64,000 nucleotides of DNA from Porpolomopsis calyptriformis (GCA_951640195.1 OX621170.1:1922001-1986000), one strand, 5' to 3'; positions 32,766 through 45,244 are shown, numbered from the stretch's first letter. Numbers and translations are program-made. The notes: a model not told the origin generated them from the sequence alone.

Positions 32766-35700
32766 ATGTTCTCCTCACCCGTCTTGTCTGTTGCTCAAGA
32801 CGCCGTCAGAGATATCGACGGCGGTATCGCCCTCTCGGGTCTATGCACCCGTAAGTCCCTTCCATTCCTTTCTTCGCATATCTCATCCAATTGTTTTTGT
32901 TGTTTCCATTTTACTTTTGACATAAAAGTATTTTCAAAATGTAAAGCGTCCTTACAAGACGGGCCAAGGCTAGAAAACATATCTTGGAGGTTGTGGCACC
33001 GTGAAATGGTCGTGCTTACACATAATTACAATTACAATGGGCCCCCGACTCCTCCACCTCAATCCAACTTGCCACCTTTTCTCCCTGCAGAAAAATCTGC
33101 CTCGAAGGCGCCTTTTACCTTCTGCCCTACAGAGACACATAACCAGTCGCAAGGTGCAGTGTCAAGTCACATAACCAATTTTCTTGCCTAACTTCACATC
33201 TAAAAAAAAGCATCACAATTCTCCTTAACCCCCTCACCAAAAACAAATCGATCGAGTCACCCTCACTCACTCGCTCTCCTAGACGTCCGCCGCCCTAACA
33301 TAGGCAAAATAATTTGTGACATCCTCCCACACCAGATCCCTCCCAGAGAGAAACATTCCACCACCATGCCGATACCCACCCTACCCACATCATCCGTCAA
33401 AGGATCATCTCTTCCAACACCCAAAGCAGAGAACGAAAGCTTCCATTCGTACCACATGTCCACCCAACAGGCTACCACCATCACCCCTTCAACAAATGAG
33501 CGCCTCGATCCGAACACCTCTTCTATCCGACCATCATCTAACACAGATCGACAACACCGCGCATCTCCTAATGTGATAGTTGTCGATCCTACACCTAATC
33601 CCACACCCCACCTAACCCCTCCCACATCCCCTGTCATCGCGACCGCCTGTGGAACAGCTCCTCTGCTCCCCAAATCCCCCCATACACCCACCCAATCCCC
33701 ATCACAACCGAGAATAGCGCCAACACTTGAACCATCATTTCTACTGCCACCACCTACCCACACCAATTCCTACAATCACCAATCAATACCCTCCGCCCCC
33801 TCAAAGGCTAACCTTCCAACACCGACGGAAGAATCGCTCAAACCCTCCGATCGCCGGTTCTTCTTGCAACATTCGCCCGAAGGTGACGAACCGCCAGAGC
33901 GGGTTGTCGCTACCTCTGCAACTGTCACGGCGATTGTGGCGGTGGGTGCTAGCGGGAAGGCAGAGGCGGATGCTAGTGTTAGTGTTGCCGTGAGTGCTGG
34001 GAGTGGGAGTGCGAGAGGACGCGCGAGAGGATCGAGTAGCAACAGTGCGAGTCGGAGTGCTAGCACATTCTCGTCCAATCAAAAACGAACCTCGTCGTCA
34101 TCCTCCTCGGTGTTGGTTTTAGCAAAGTCGAAGACAGGGGCCAAAGGGAGGGGAAAGGAAATGTTGCGCCCCAGATCCCATCATGCGATTCATCCGCAGC
34201 GACAGCAAAAAGAAAGAGGCGGCGTGCGGGGGAAGGGGGGGCGGGATTGTCGCGAACGAGGAGCAAAGGATGAACCGGCTAGCCATGGTAGTGATGGTGC
34301 TTTTGCCGTTGCCACGACTTCTGCTGCCGGCGGTGGAGGGGGGGGAGGTACCTTGGATGCGTGCAAAGTCCGAGCGATGTTTAATATCGGAGTGATCGGA
34401 GTGGAGAACCCCAACCGAAAGGGATGTAACGAGCCGGAAAGAGCATTGACAAGGGGTGAGGGGGGTAGTAAAGGGAGGACCCCAGATCTGATCGCCCCGG
34501 CAAAGGTAATTCGTGAGGACTGCTCCTCCCAACTACGCCAAGCGCAGGCGCAGCAGCAGCTACGGAGGCGAGTCGTGGTAACGAGTACGTCTTCTGAATG
34601 TGAAAGCACCGATGAAGAAGAGGATTCGTGGGCGTCTGAGGACATGACTGATGGAGAGTTGGAAAGAATCGTTAATGGGGAGGAGAACCCGAACCAGACT
34701 CAAACCGAAATTGTTCACACGACGGCAGCGACGGCAGCGACGGTAATCACGACGACCGCGACGACCACGACGACCAGTTCCACCAGCAAGAAGAAAACTG
34801 TCATTACCTCTAAAGCGTCACACTCAAACGACTCGCAACAACAGCTCCTTGAGGAAGCCGCGCTGGAAGCGCAACGCCAACGGGCGTTGTTTGCAAAGGT
34901 GCCTGTTACGCAGCGACCCAGTTCGCCGTCGAAAGCGAATGTAGGGAACAACGGGATTGGAGGGAGAACGAAGTCTGGACTGCTGTCGCTGTTAATGAAT
35001 CCCGATCCCGAGATATTCCCGCCTGGGCATCCTTATCGGACGAGTTTTTCGTCAGCGGATTTTTCATTGTTAAGAGGTGGAGGGGGAAACGGAGGTCCTG
35101 GCCCTAATTCTTGGAGGGTTAGGGCACCGCCTGTGTTGCAGACGAGTAAGAGCGCGGCAGCTTTGCCTGTCGCTGCCCAGGTCAATGCGTTGGGCGCTGG
35201 CGAGAAAGGGCATAAGCCTAAGGGACGGCCAGAAGGGCAGGAGATGGAAGAGGATAGTGAGAGTGAGGAGGAAAATGGGGAGGATGCGATCCAGTTATCG
35301 AGGAGTGTCGCACATCAGAGGCTGGCGTTGCTAGTGGCGGGAAAACGGGCTGAGATGAGTAATGTGATAACGAACGCGAATGAGACGCCGTCACAACCAC
35401 TACTTCCGCAGCGACCAGCATTGGCTACTGTGACGACGGCGCCTATCCCTCTTGTGCATCCGTATAATCTCCCTGCCCCTGCCCCTCCATCTACACCTCG
35501 GACCACGCGGCGACAGATGTTACAAACGGAATTATCGGAAAGTTTGAGGAGGAATTTGCTGTGGGAAAGGAAGGTAAGCAATGTGGTGATGCGCGCCGGG
35601 GGGAGGAGGCAGAGTAGTAGTGGGGTGCTGACTGGGGGTGGGGGTGGCATTGGCGGGTTGCGGCCTTTGACGACGATGAATGCGGATGCGAGGGGGGAGG

Positions 35701-35789
35701 GGGAGGGAGGGAAGAGAGAGGAAGGGGTATTGGCTGCGATAGTCAGACATCGGAGTTGGGCTGATGATTATCATACGTCTGGGTGGTAA
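32766..35789 (+). CDS. DUF1752 (AreA GATA-like N-terminal) and DUF3295 regulator
   Basis: Three exons: 32766-32850, 32929-33153, 33283-35789, totalling 938 codons plus stop. The first intron joins SGLCT to LFSKCKASL. Residues about 28-55 (RLENISWRLWHRE) match PF08550, the fungal AreA/Mks1-type N-terminal domain. Exon 3 opens with RRPNIGKIICDILP. The C-terminus has TELSESLRRNLLWER and ends DDYHTSGW, typical of DUF3295. The middle is low-complexity Ser/Thr/Pro/Gly with an acidic ESTDEEEDSW block. Such proteins are probable nuclear regulators in nutrient signalling, known for relatives only. The second donor is the weak GTGCAG. Nearby open frames on the other strand are shadows. Confidence 0.85.
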
Positions 35790-37069
35790 GGCCGGCAAGG
35801 GCAAGGTCGGGAGATTTCACTTTTCTTGGTTTCTTTGTCTTTTATTTTTTTCTTTCTTTTTTTGGCTGGATAGCGCGTTGAAGTGTTGGTTTGCCGACCT
35901 CACGAATGTTGCTCATTTCTCCCGCTTTGCTATGTTCCCCTCTCATTTTTCATCTGCACGATCTCATCCCCTCATCCGCCATTGGTCCAGTGTCCAACCA
36001 CTTATCTTGTCATACTCGCGCTCGTTGTGTTATCCTACTTCTTTTGTACAGCACTTTTCCATACCTATCCTCTAGTTATCGGAGCACTGCCTTGTATCAG
36101 CGTAAATACTGTAATTACCGAATTCTGAATTGGCTTTCAGATGATGTGATGATGGTCGTCGCTAGGGTTGGGACCCTCACACACAAACTACTTCGATTTG
36201 TTGCGGATACCCAATGCTTGAATGCAATAATCCTTTATGGGGAGTGAAAGGGCGGCGCCAAGTTTCTGCAGCGGTCCTGCCAAATATGACCTTCACGAGT
36301 CTAAACTATGATGCGTTTCAGGAGAGCTGATATGTCTTAGTCACTCGAATCCGTGATTGCAATGAAGGTTCCGTTGTTGAATTGCAACGGAAAACAGCAC
36401 TTTACATACCAGACCGTCTGGGTACGTGTGCCGTGAAGCGTGTCTACCTATATTCGGATCTGCCGACGTCACTGGCATGGTTTCGTTGTGAATTGCTGTT
36501 GCTCTCGAGTCATCGGCTGACCCCAGTTAGTATCATTGGGGGGGCCTCGAGGCTCCGGTGGTGATTCACCGCCGTGGTGTTGAAGATCATAGGGTGTGTT
36601 GGATGGATCATCAATAATATAGCTAATTAGAACGCATCGTCTTCCTTTACACGGATGACTCACCCAAGGTACATACACCACATTATGTCGACCCACGATG
36701 GCGGTTACGATGACGGTTAGCACTTTCAGAGTTTAACCGGGGCCCTCATATACCGAACTTGTCTTGGCTGGTGCTTGGCTGTACACCCCATGAACGCCCC
36801 TGTCAAATGTTTATCACATAGATTTGTACAACGCTAGGGATCAACGTCAACTCCCCTCCAACAAACCTTCTCTGCGCCGGCTGCACGGGCTAGAGTATAA
36901 GTAGCCTGTTTCATTCACTTTACACGAAAACCGCAGTATTTAAAGTACCCGGAAGTTTCGAATCACCCTCGCTGAATCCCCCCTCTCGTTTGTCGCTGGC
37001 CGCCTTCCCCCCTGTCTCCGTCCTCCTCTGTCACGCTGCAGAAGAGAATAGATACATACGTGACGGACA
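35790..37069. other. Intergenic region
   Basis: 3' flank of the DUF1752 gene and 5' flank of the zinc-cluster gene. Short open frames only. No RNA gene or repeat recognised. Confidence 0.6.
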
Positions 37070-40000
37070 ATGTCGAGTGGGGAAGAGGATAAAAACGACA
37101 CAAACTGGCCTCAGGATTCAGAATCCAAGAAGAGGAAGATCCAAAGGGCTTGTGACATATGCAGACGAAAGAAAAGTCCGTCACTCATTTTCATCGTCAT
37201 TTATTTTTATTGATGGACGCATTTGTTTCCCTCGCGTAGTTCGATGTTAGCTGTTCCCGTTCGTTCAAATATATTCCGCTAAGACAACCCCCCCCCCTAT
37301 TCTAGGTGATGGCGGACAAATGCCAAGAAATCGATGTTCAAATTGTACAACCTATCGTCTCAATTGTACTTACGTCGAAGCTGCAAAGGTAGGGATGTCT
37401 CTCCTTTGGTTCGCAGATCTGCCCAACACTCGTTTTTCCACGTCGCATATACATAGAAACGAGGTCCGCCCAAGGGGTATGTGATCTTCATCTCGAGTAA
37501 ATCGTTTCCCGCTCGCTGACTGATACAAAAAACGTAGATACATCGAGGGCTTGGAGAACCGTCTAGAAAAATTGGAGAAACTGTTAACTAGGGTGTGTGG
37601 TTTCCTTATCGTCTAACAGTCCTTCCACCGCCTTATTATCCCCCCGAACTCCCCTCAGATATGCCCTGATATCGACCTCCCAAAAGAACTCGAACTCCTT
37701 GATGTAGAGCCCCCAAACCTTGCCTCATCTAGCGTCCTCTCGTCCGGCTTCGCCGTTGATATGGCGACTAATGCAATCCGTGGCGTAGGGTCTTCGCCTC
37801 CAGCAAACGATTATTCAAGTGATGACGACGATCTAGCGCAGAAGAAGCTAACAGACAGGATAAACCAACTTGCGATTGATCCCACACATCACCGGTTTTT
37901 TGGAAAATCTAGCGGTGTTACGCTTATCCAGACTGCTCTAGATCTCAAGAAGGAGATCACTGGGAACGACTATGATCCCAAGGCGCTGCATCTCAAAAGG
38001 CCGGAGTTTTGGAATCCTCGTCCCGTCAGTTTGATTTTGCTTTCTTTTCCCCTCCCCACCGTCCGCTCTATTTTCGGATCTCAACCTGGTTCATTTTATT
38101 GACGTAAAATCATCGATAGTGGGAACAATCATGTTGTCGAGAACCACCCCAATCGGCTTACAATTATCCTGAGAGAGACCTGATGACGGATCTCGTTGAT
38201 CTGTACTTCAGCCAGACCAACGTCTTTCTCCCTCTCCTCCACCGTCCCACATTTGAAAAAGCGATCGCGGATGGTTTGCACCAGCGTGACAGCGAATTCG
38301 GAGCCACCCTCCTCCTCGTTTGTGCCATCGGTTCACAATACTCTGATGACCCTCGTGTTTTCCTCGACGAAACAGACTCGCAGCACTCTTGTGGGTGGAA
38401 ATGGTTTGAACAAGTACAAGTAGTCTCAAAATCAATGCTGGCTCCACCGTCGTTGTATGACCTACAATTTTTCTCCGTGAGTGCTTCTGTTAGACTACAT
38501 GATTTTCCTTATTGAACATTCGACCGCACCTTCTTGTTTTTGCAGCTATGCGTGATTTTCCTTGAAAAGTCGTCTGCGCCTCAAGCATGCTGGACGATAC
38601 TCGGCATCGGAATTCGGCTCGCGCAAGACGTTGGTGCCCATCGGCGCAAGGTATACCATCATCAGCTAACGGTTGAAGACGAGTTGTGGAAGCGTGCGGT
38701 CTGGTAAGGATTTTCATGTCTGCCTGCTGTACGATACACCACTCACGGGATTATTGACAGGGTACTCATTTGCATGGACCGACTGGTCAGTACTGCTCTG
38801 GGTCGTCCCTGCGCAATGCAAGATGAAGAGTGCGTTGCATATCCTAATCACTGACACTGTTGAGCCGTTTGTGACGATTCGACTTTGCTTCCCCAGTTTT
38901 GACCTGGAACTACCGATTGAATGCGACGACGAGTATTGGGAGCATCCGGATCCGACGATGGCTCTCAAACAACCTCCTGGGAAACCTTCTATCATTGCGT
39001 ATTTCAACTGTTACTTGAAGTTGAATCAGGTTCTCGCATTTGCGTTACGGACAATCGTACGTTTTTACAAATCAAATGTCGATCCCGTCGAACTGCCTTG
39101 TGGCTGACGATCATATATACAATCCAGTATTCAATCAATAAATCTAGGATTCTTCTTGGGTTTGTGGGCCAACAATGGGAGCAGCATATCGTTGCTGAGT
39201 TGGATTCTGCGTTGAACAAATGGGTAGACTCTGTTCCGGACCATCGTACGTACTTCGATGCATCTGTCTTCAAGCATTATTAATTTGGCTTCGTTCACAA
39301 CACAGTTCGATGGGATCCGAATAGGGAAAACGATACGTTCTTCAGTCAATCGGTGGCTCTTTACGCAAGCTACTACCATCTGCAAATACTCATCCACCGA
39401 CCGTTCATCGCTTCGCCACGTAATCCGTCAACATTGTCCTTCCCATCGCTTGCTATTTGCACCAACGCAGCTCGTACATGTAGCCATGTGGTAGACGTAC
39501 ACCGGAAGCGGAAGTTGCGGGCGATGTCCCATGTTCAGGTGAGCTTTCGTGCACGGCCCCTATCAATTTTTTTTTTGTTTTCTTCCGAAGTGAGAATTGT
39601 CTGCTCAGTCGCATCTCGTTTCGTTCGTGTTAGTTGAGCGTGTTTTCGGCTGGGATTGTGTTGCTTCTGTATATCTGGGGTGGAAAGCGTTCTGGAGTGA
39701 CCCCGGATCTGAACAAAGAAATGGCTGATGTGCACAAGTGCATGGCAGTCCTTAAGGAATGCGAGCAAAGGTGCGAAGGAGGCGTATTACCAATTCTACG
39801 TGTTATTTCTGACACTCATTCATGCAGGTCGCATTCCGCGGGTCGATTATGGTAGGTTTATTAATTTTTCGACCCGACTCACATTTAATATTGAATAGGG
39901 ATATTCTCTACGAACTCGCGTCTATTGGAGATCTACCTTTACCTCAAGTGACGCTGCCACCTACGAATAAGCGCGAAAGGGACTCTGATGAACCGATTTC

Positions 40001-40883
40001 CGCTACGCCTAGTTCAGCCACTTCCACGCTCTCGTCGTCTGGTTCGCCTTCTGTACCAGAAGGACCGCGAGCGATCGCAGGTTCTCGTCGGGTATCTTCA
40101 GCGAAAGAGTCCTCGATAGGTTCTACAAAACTGCAACAACAGCCGCAGCAGAATGTACAGCCGATATTCACGATTCCGACGCACAGTGCCGATCTAGAGA
40201 AGCTGCCGTTGTACGGTCATGTGAACTTTACGCCAAACCCAGGGATTCAGCACCAGCACCAGCCCCCTCACGGGCACGAGCATCAACATCAACATCAACA
40301 TCTGCCGTCGGCGGTTCCCGCTCCTCCGAATGAGTATTGGTATCCACAAGGTGTGGTGCATTCGACGGGGCATATTCCCATGTCGTCGATGGGGTCAACA
40401 TCAACGGCGGCGGCGGCAGCGGCAGCGGCCAATTTGCAAGGTTTGGCGACGATGCCGACGTTGTTCTCGATGGAGCCGATGTATTACGGCCCAACGGGGA
40501 TGGAGAGCGAATATCCGTCTCGGTTGTTTGGCGGGGGGCAGGTGCCAACGGGTGCGACGACGGGTGGTGGGGAGTATCAGCCTGGGGGTTATCCGGATGT
40601 TGTGGGTGGAGGTGGAGAGCAGGAGCATGCTTTGACGGGTGTGGATTCGAGGGAGGGAGGTGGTGGTGGTGTTGGACAGGGTGAGCTGGTTGTCGATTAT
40701 GATACGATGGCTATGTGGACGCATGCGCCGACTGGGTTCGAGTGAGTTCACTCTTTGTTTTTTTTTCTGCAATGATTTATTTTTGATAGGTTGGATGATT
40801 GGGGGGCTTATATTTCGAACGTGAGTGAGTTGATACATCTTCCTGTTGTGGAAGAACCTTCAGGAGAGGAGGAGCGCCGTTAA
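37070..40883 (+). CDS. Zn2Cys6 fungal transcription factor, 16 exons
   Basis: Exons: 37070-37175, 37240-37245, 37306-37388, 37457-37476, 37538-37592, 37659-38024, 38120-38476, 38546-38703, 38761-38829, 38897-39056, 39128-39245, 39306-39538, 39634-39770, 39828-39851, 39899-40741, 40790-40883; 942 residues. Residues 27-57 form the zinc cluster CDIC-RRKK-IRC-D...NRCSNC...NC, followed by a basic linker (KRGPPKGY) and a short coiled coil (GLENRLEKLEKLL). The fungal-specific transcription factor domain (PF04082) occupies about 270-560 (DLYFSQTNVFLPLLHRPTF; GRPCAMQDED). The C-terminal 300 residues are Ser/Pro/Gly/His-rich with HQHQHQ and an Ala run. Exon 2 is only 6 nt and supplies the Ile-Arg-Cys join of the zinc cluster. 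Targets unknown; nuclear. Confidence 0.88.
37240..37245 (+). other. 6-nt microexon of the zinc-cluster gene
   Basis: TTCGAT is flanked by acceptor GCGTAG and donor GTTAGC. Skipping it changes A+TTCGAT+GT (IRC) and removes two codons, including part of the third zinc Cys codon. Confidence 0.75.
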
Positions 40884-41314
40884 TGTCTATATTATACGCC
40901 ATTGGATTACTGGTAGCTAGATAGGATATTTATATGTCTCTGGATTGTTGGATAGGGCTGTCAGTCGCAGAAAAAATGGTGATGTGCGATAGAGGGATGT
41001 TCAAGGGAAAGAAATACCATATACTGCAAGTAGGGCAACGCGGGACAGATAGATTTTCATATGTTTCATAGTGATGGGATCGATCATCATGAACGAATAA
41101 GATATATTGAGTGGGGGGTGGGAATATATGGCGTAGGGCCGTGCAGAAAGAAGTATGGGAAGGTTTGTCCGGTTGTCTACGCAAAGATCTAAGAAGTCGA
41201 TGGGCGCGGGGTAGGAGGACAGGGTGCGACTAAAGGGGATGATATATGATCGGTGGAGATGGGGGAGGAGAGAAGTCTATGGGAGGAACTGATGGTGTAT
41301 GCAGTGTATTATTA
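40884..41314. other. Convergent intergenic region
   Basis: Shared 3' region of the zinc-cluster gene (plus) and cytochrome c (minus). No feature recognised. Confidence 0.6.
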
Positions 41315-41875
41315 TTAGGCGGTCTGTGTTTAGATATGAGGAAGAGAGGCGGAGGGTGAGGAGAGGAGAAAGACGGACGGCTTGTTTCAACCATGTGATG
41401 AGGTCGTTCCTGTCCTTGTCCTTTTTGAGACCGGCGAAGGCCATTTTTGTACCTGGGATATACTGTGAAGTGGATGATGTATGTATGAGAATGGGGCGTG
41501 TGATTGTGCGATGGAGACGGACCTTTTTGGGGTTTTCGAGATATTCGAAGAGAGTAGCTTCGTCCCAGTGCACGCCCTTGTTGATATTAGCGGCGGTGTA
41601 TGAGAAACCCTCGACTCTGCCGCTTTGGCGGCCGAATAGGCTAATATGGGGCCAGGGTTTTGAGGTGTGGGTGTGGGCGTGGGGTTGGAAGAGGTTTGGA
41701 CGTACCCGTGTAGATTGGGGCCTACTTTGTTAGGCTCACCGGCGACTACGGTGTGACATTGGGCACAGCGGGTTTTGAAGAGGCTTGCGCCTTTTGATGC
41801 ATCACCTATTTGGAGAGGATTGTGGGATTAGCGGTATGGGCGGTATTGGGATTTCGTACCAGGGGAGTAAGGCAT
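41315..41875 (-). CDS. CYC1: Cytochrome c
   Basis: Five exons on minus: 41875-41860 (16 nt), 41805-41706, 41640-41523, 41462-41379, 41323-41315 (9 nt); 108 residues, the family's normal length. The heme site is CAQCH (covalent attachment and axial His). The haem-crevice GPNLHGLFGRQSG, the fungal YTAANI and the axial-Met loop [11 protein letters not shown] are all present. It carries electrons from complex III to complex IV in the mitochondrial intermembrane space and has no cleavable presequence, as usual. The first and last exons are tiny, coding only about 5 and 2 residues, so simple ORF finding misses the gene. A poly-A run lies just upstream (41889-41903). Confidence 0.95.
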
Positions 41876-41968
41876 TGGCGAAGGTGGAAAAAAAAAAAAA
41901 AAGGGTAATATTTTACACCGGTTTTCTCCGATGAAATTAACCAATCGGAATTAAACGGAAGGAGTATT

Positions 41969-42796
41969 TTACACGGGAAATAAAAAATTCCAAATTTCAG
42001 TCGAACTAAAAGAATTTTCAAATCCGTTTTCTGCACTCGAAATCGTCCGCTGAAGAAATGAAGAAAAAAAGTCAGAGAAAATTTTGTAATGAAAAGAAAA
42101 CGTTTTCCGAACCTCTAATAAATCCACTCCTCGACCGAACCTAATCGCTTTCTTCTCCCTCAACGCCTTCAATGCATCCAACACCCTCTCTTTTCCATCA
42201 CTCTCCGACAACCACTCATCCATCATAACTTTCCCGGCCACACACAGCTGCAAGCACATACCCACGCTCACGACCTCCGCCCTTTCCTTGTCCACGTCCG
42301 AATCAGGAAACCGAAGGCCCTGCCTCGCGAACGCATACACCGGGCTCGCGCAGTTCAGTACTCCGTTTTTGATCGCGGAGGCGGAGAGCACGGCGGCGGC
42401 CAGGGACGGGTTCGTCGGCGCGATGGACGTGTCTGGTGACACGTTTATCGCCGTTGCATGTAGGGCGTCGGTGACGTGCTCGATTAGGGCGATATATAGA
42501 GCGACCGGGAGAGCCTGGATGTCCTCTACCTCTTCCGGGTCTTGGATAATCATGTGCTGGGTGGAGGGAAGGGCGAGGAAGGCGTTCAGGGTGCTGGTGA
42601 GGATGTCGGCTGAGGCTGGATTGGAGATGGAGAGGTCGACGATGGCAAGGGTGAGTGCTTGGGCGGAGGCAGGTGTGGGGTCGGATCGTAAGATGGAGAG
42701 CATGTCTTCGGGAGTGCTCGGGGTTGGGGTTCGGAGGAGATTTTTGAAAGTGGAACGGTGAGTGTTGAGTCGAATATCGAAATCGTAATCGTCCAT
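41969..42796 (-). CDS. Hypothetical protein
   Basis: Open frame of 275 residues from the ATG at 42796 (context CCAAACCATGG, good for translation), which I prefer to upstream in-frame starts because the upstream part encodes a tandem-repeat leader. The protein is mostly helical, Ala/Leu/Ser-rich (ALTLAIVDLSI, LPVALYIALIEHV) with no recognised domain. A possible splice donor (GAG-GTTCGG near 42110) could give a shorter C-terminus. It lies 93 bp upstream of the cytochrome c ATG on the same strand. Confidence 0.5.
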   Translation of the reverse strand: MDDYDFDIRLNTHRSTFKNLLRTPTPSTPEDMLSILRSDPTPASAQALTLAIVDLSISNPASADILTSTLNAFLALPSTQHMIIQDPEEVEDIQALPVALYIALIEHVTDALHATAINVSPDTSIAPTNPSLAAAVLSASAIKNGVLNCASPVYAFARQGLRFPDSDVDKERAEVVSVGMCLQLCVAGKVMMDEWLSESDGKERVLDALKALREKKAIRFGRGVDLLEVRKTFSFHYKIFSDFFSSFLQRTISSAENGFENSFSSTEIWNFLFPV

Positions 42797-42904
42797 GGTT
42801 TGGATTGGGAAGGGTGGTAGGGATTCAGAAGTTTTATGTACTCGCTCGGAGGGGAGTGATGGATTGAATCCGAGAGAGCAGGTGGTGGTATAAGCAGAGG
42901 TGAG

Positions 42905-42960
42905 TTGATCTTCGGGCGTTGATCTTCGGGAGTTGATCTTCGAGAGTTGATCTTCGGGAA
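42905..42960 (-). repeat. Short tandem repeat
   Basis: Four imperfect copies of a ~15-nt unit GTTGATCTTCGGG in the leader of the hypothetical gene starting at 42796. Confidence 0.7.
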
Positions 42961-43578
42961 TTGTGTGATTGATGATTCGGTTCGCCAACATTCTCACAAC
43001 TTCGATCATTGGCGGTGAGATCAGATATCGGTGAGTAAATTCTACGCTCTTTCCATAACTCAGAAACTAATATGGGTCCTCATCAAAGCTGACCATTAAC
43101 CGGTCGTTGCGGAATAAAAGTTCGTCCTCGAGAGAAGACTCGATACGAGTTCATGAACTTGTTTGGTAGGACAATCTGAAAGCTATGGTACTGCCGTACG
43201 TCCATCATGGGTCACCAACAGAAATACGGTTGAGGTTCTGATTCTGATTGAGTCTCACCCGATCCTCACCGTCGAGCATGCTCCCAGATAAATTTGTACG
43301 TCCTCTACATCCTTCGCGTCGTGCTTAAGAAAAACGCTCTGAATGACCGTCGAGTGATCATTCACTCCTCGAGCAAGCAAAGTTGAGATTAATATAACGC
43401 GGTGAGTATCCACCCCTCACTTCTTTACTTGCCGTTCCATCACCAATCCACATTGAATCAACACAGGCCGGCTATCGCCCTCATCTCCCGCGATCCCATC
43501 TCGGAATAGTCCTAGCAATGTGTTAGGACATCGCCGGTCTCCCCAGCGGGACGAAAGCTGTGAGTGCTCTACATTGAC
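42961..43578. other. Intergenic region
   Basis: From 43520 on it is the duplicated promoter of the RNase-like gene. The rest shows nothing recognisable. Confidence 0.5.
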
Positions 43579-43585
43579 TATAAAA
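43579..43585 (+). promoter_or_regulatory. TATA box of RNase-like copy A
   Basis: TATAAAA 109 bp before the ATG. The paralogue has TATATAA at 45142-45148 in the same duplicated flank. Confidence 0.6.
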
Positions 43586-43687
43586 CCACCCTCCCAAATC
43601 ACGACATGGTTCTCTCCAGAGCTGGTCTCCCCTCACACTCAACAAAGACAAAAAATATTTTCTCTTGACGCCTATCCTCAGCGGAAG

Positions 43688-44633
43688 ATGTACATCCGTC
43701 ACTTCATCCTTGCTTCCATCGCCTTCTTTGCGGTCACCACCTCGGCCTTACCGACACCTCCAACGATCGCACTTTCCCGATCCGAAGATAACCACCTAGT
43801 GAGCCGAGATGAAACTTACGGTCAGCCACCATATTACAACTTCTCTCTCAACGTCCATTGATATATAAAAACACCTAGACTTTAATGACCTTCAAAGACG
43901 TCTCCTTACAAACCAGCAACTCGCACAACATGTCACCGATACCCTCCAGGCGCAAGCAAACAAGAAAGCGGGTAATGCACCTCTGCCTAAAACCGGACCC
44001 AAACTCTCTTCTGCAGAGCGACAACAAGTGAAAGCGGCGCTCCAAACTGCTGGGGCCAATCATAGGAATACAGTAAATCTACCTAACAGGAAGGGTAGTT
44101 ATTCTGTTGATAAAGGCACGTCCCCCCCCTCCCCCTATATATCGCCTTCTGACTTTATGGCTATCTAGACAATTGGTCAGGCAAAGAAGTCCGCCAGGGA
44201 ATCTTCAACTCCCATCTCTTCGGCGGTTCAACACCTCTCAGCAGTTCATACGTATGTTCTTCCTTTATATATTTTCTCATCCCTCTCTCAAATTCTAACG
44301 CAGCCAAAAACATTTGGCAATCGCCCATACCCGCCAAATCACTCCGACCCCAGCCTCGCCGGCAAACGCGTCCTCCCAGGCGCACCCAAAGTTCTAAAGG
44401 AGTTTCCGGTGATATCAGGCAGCTCTACTGGGTGGACCGGGAAAGGGATTCCGGGTCCTGGCCGGGTGATCACTTCGCAGACTCCCAATGGGCAGACTAT
44501 GTTCCAAGGTGTGGTTGGGCATAATCCGACTGCTGGTGGGACCCTTGGAGATCATTACAAGGCAAAGCATAATAAGCAAACACCAGCTAAGCCTGATTAT
44601 TCAGGGTTGGAAAGTCTTTTCGGTAAAGCATAA
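43688..44633 (+). CDS. Secreted RNase T1/N1-like protein, tandem copy A
   Basis: Four exons: 43688-43820, 43879-44115, 44169-44251, 44304-44633; 260 residues. A hydrophobic signal peptide (residues 1-20, ending TTSALP) is followed by an Ala/Gln-rich helical pro-region. The C-terminal domain has, in order, KEFP, GPGRVI and VVGHN, which match the catalytic Glu, Arg and His of guanyl-specific T1/N1 ribonucleases (PF00545). The first catalytic His region (YP..NH) is less clear. Such enzymes cleave RNA after guanosine outside the cell or as toxins. Family assignment is inference from these motifs. The second intron has a GC donor (GCACGT) where copy B has GTATGT, so splicing of this copy may be weaker. 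Confidence 0.6.
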
Positions 44634-45141
44634 TATACTGTTTCTGGGGAGCATTTAGCGTTTTTCACGAAATATAATTGATTCTAGAGGACTGCCTTTT
44701 CTTGAAAATGTCTGGGCGAGATTCAATGGGTTGATCCTAGCCAAATCCGGATGTTATCTAATCATATGCTTCCGATCACTTGGTCATGATCAGGTCAAAG
44801 GTATCCCAGCTAGATGCATGTTGAATATCCCGAAATGAACGCGATACCCGACTCGATGGTTCCGGGTATCAAGTGCCAATCGTTCCAAGTGAGGGTCTCA
44901 TCTCTCTCCATCCATACTCACTGTTAACGGCGTTTTCTAACACACAGATCGCTTGCATTGAGCCCAAGGCTGTGGGTATCTACACCCCTTCCTACGCATA
45001 TCGCTCGGTCCTTCGTATCTGTATTAAATGGCTGCTGTGAACACAATCCTCACCCTCCGTGCTTACCGTATCACCATGTCGAAACAGCATCGCCGGTCTT
45101 CCCATTGGGACCAAAGCTGTGAGTGCCCTACGTGTGCCTAC
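44634..45141. other. Spacer between the tandem RNase-like genes
   Basis: From about 45083 it repeats the promoter of copy A (43529 onward). The left part has no feature recognised. Confidence 0.6.
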
Positions 45142-45244
45142 TATATAACCACCCTCCCAATTCACGACATGGTTCTCTCCAGAGCTGGTCTCCCCTCAAG
45201 AAAGATAAAAAACGCTTTCCATTGACGTCTATCCTAAGCGGAAG

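Noticed and set aside
33263..33766. 167-codon minus-strand frame
   Set aside because: Shadow of the low-complexity part of the DUF1752/DUF3295 exon. No motif, and the plus-strand gene is well supported.
34119..34645. Minus-strand frames of 137 and 151 codons
   Set aside because: Overlap the same coding exon and are Ser/Pro-rich composition effects.
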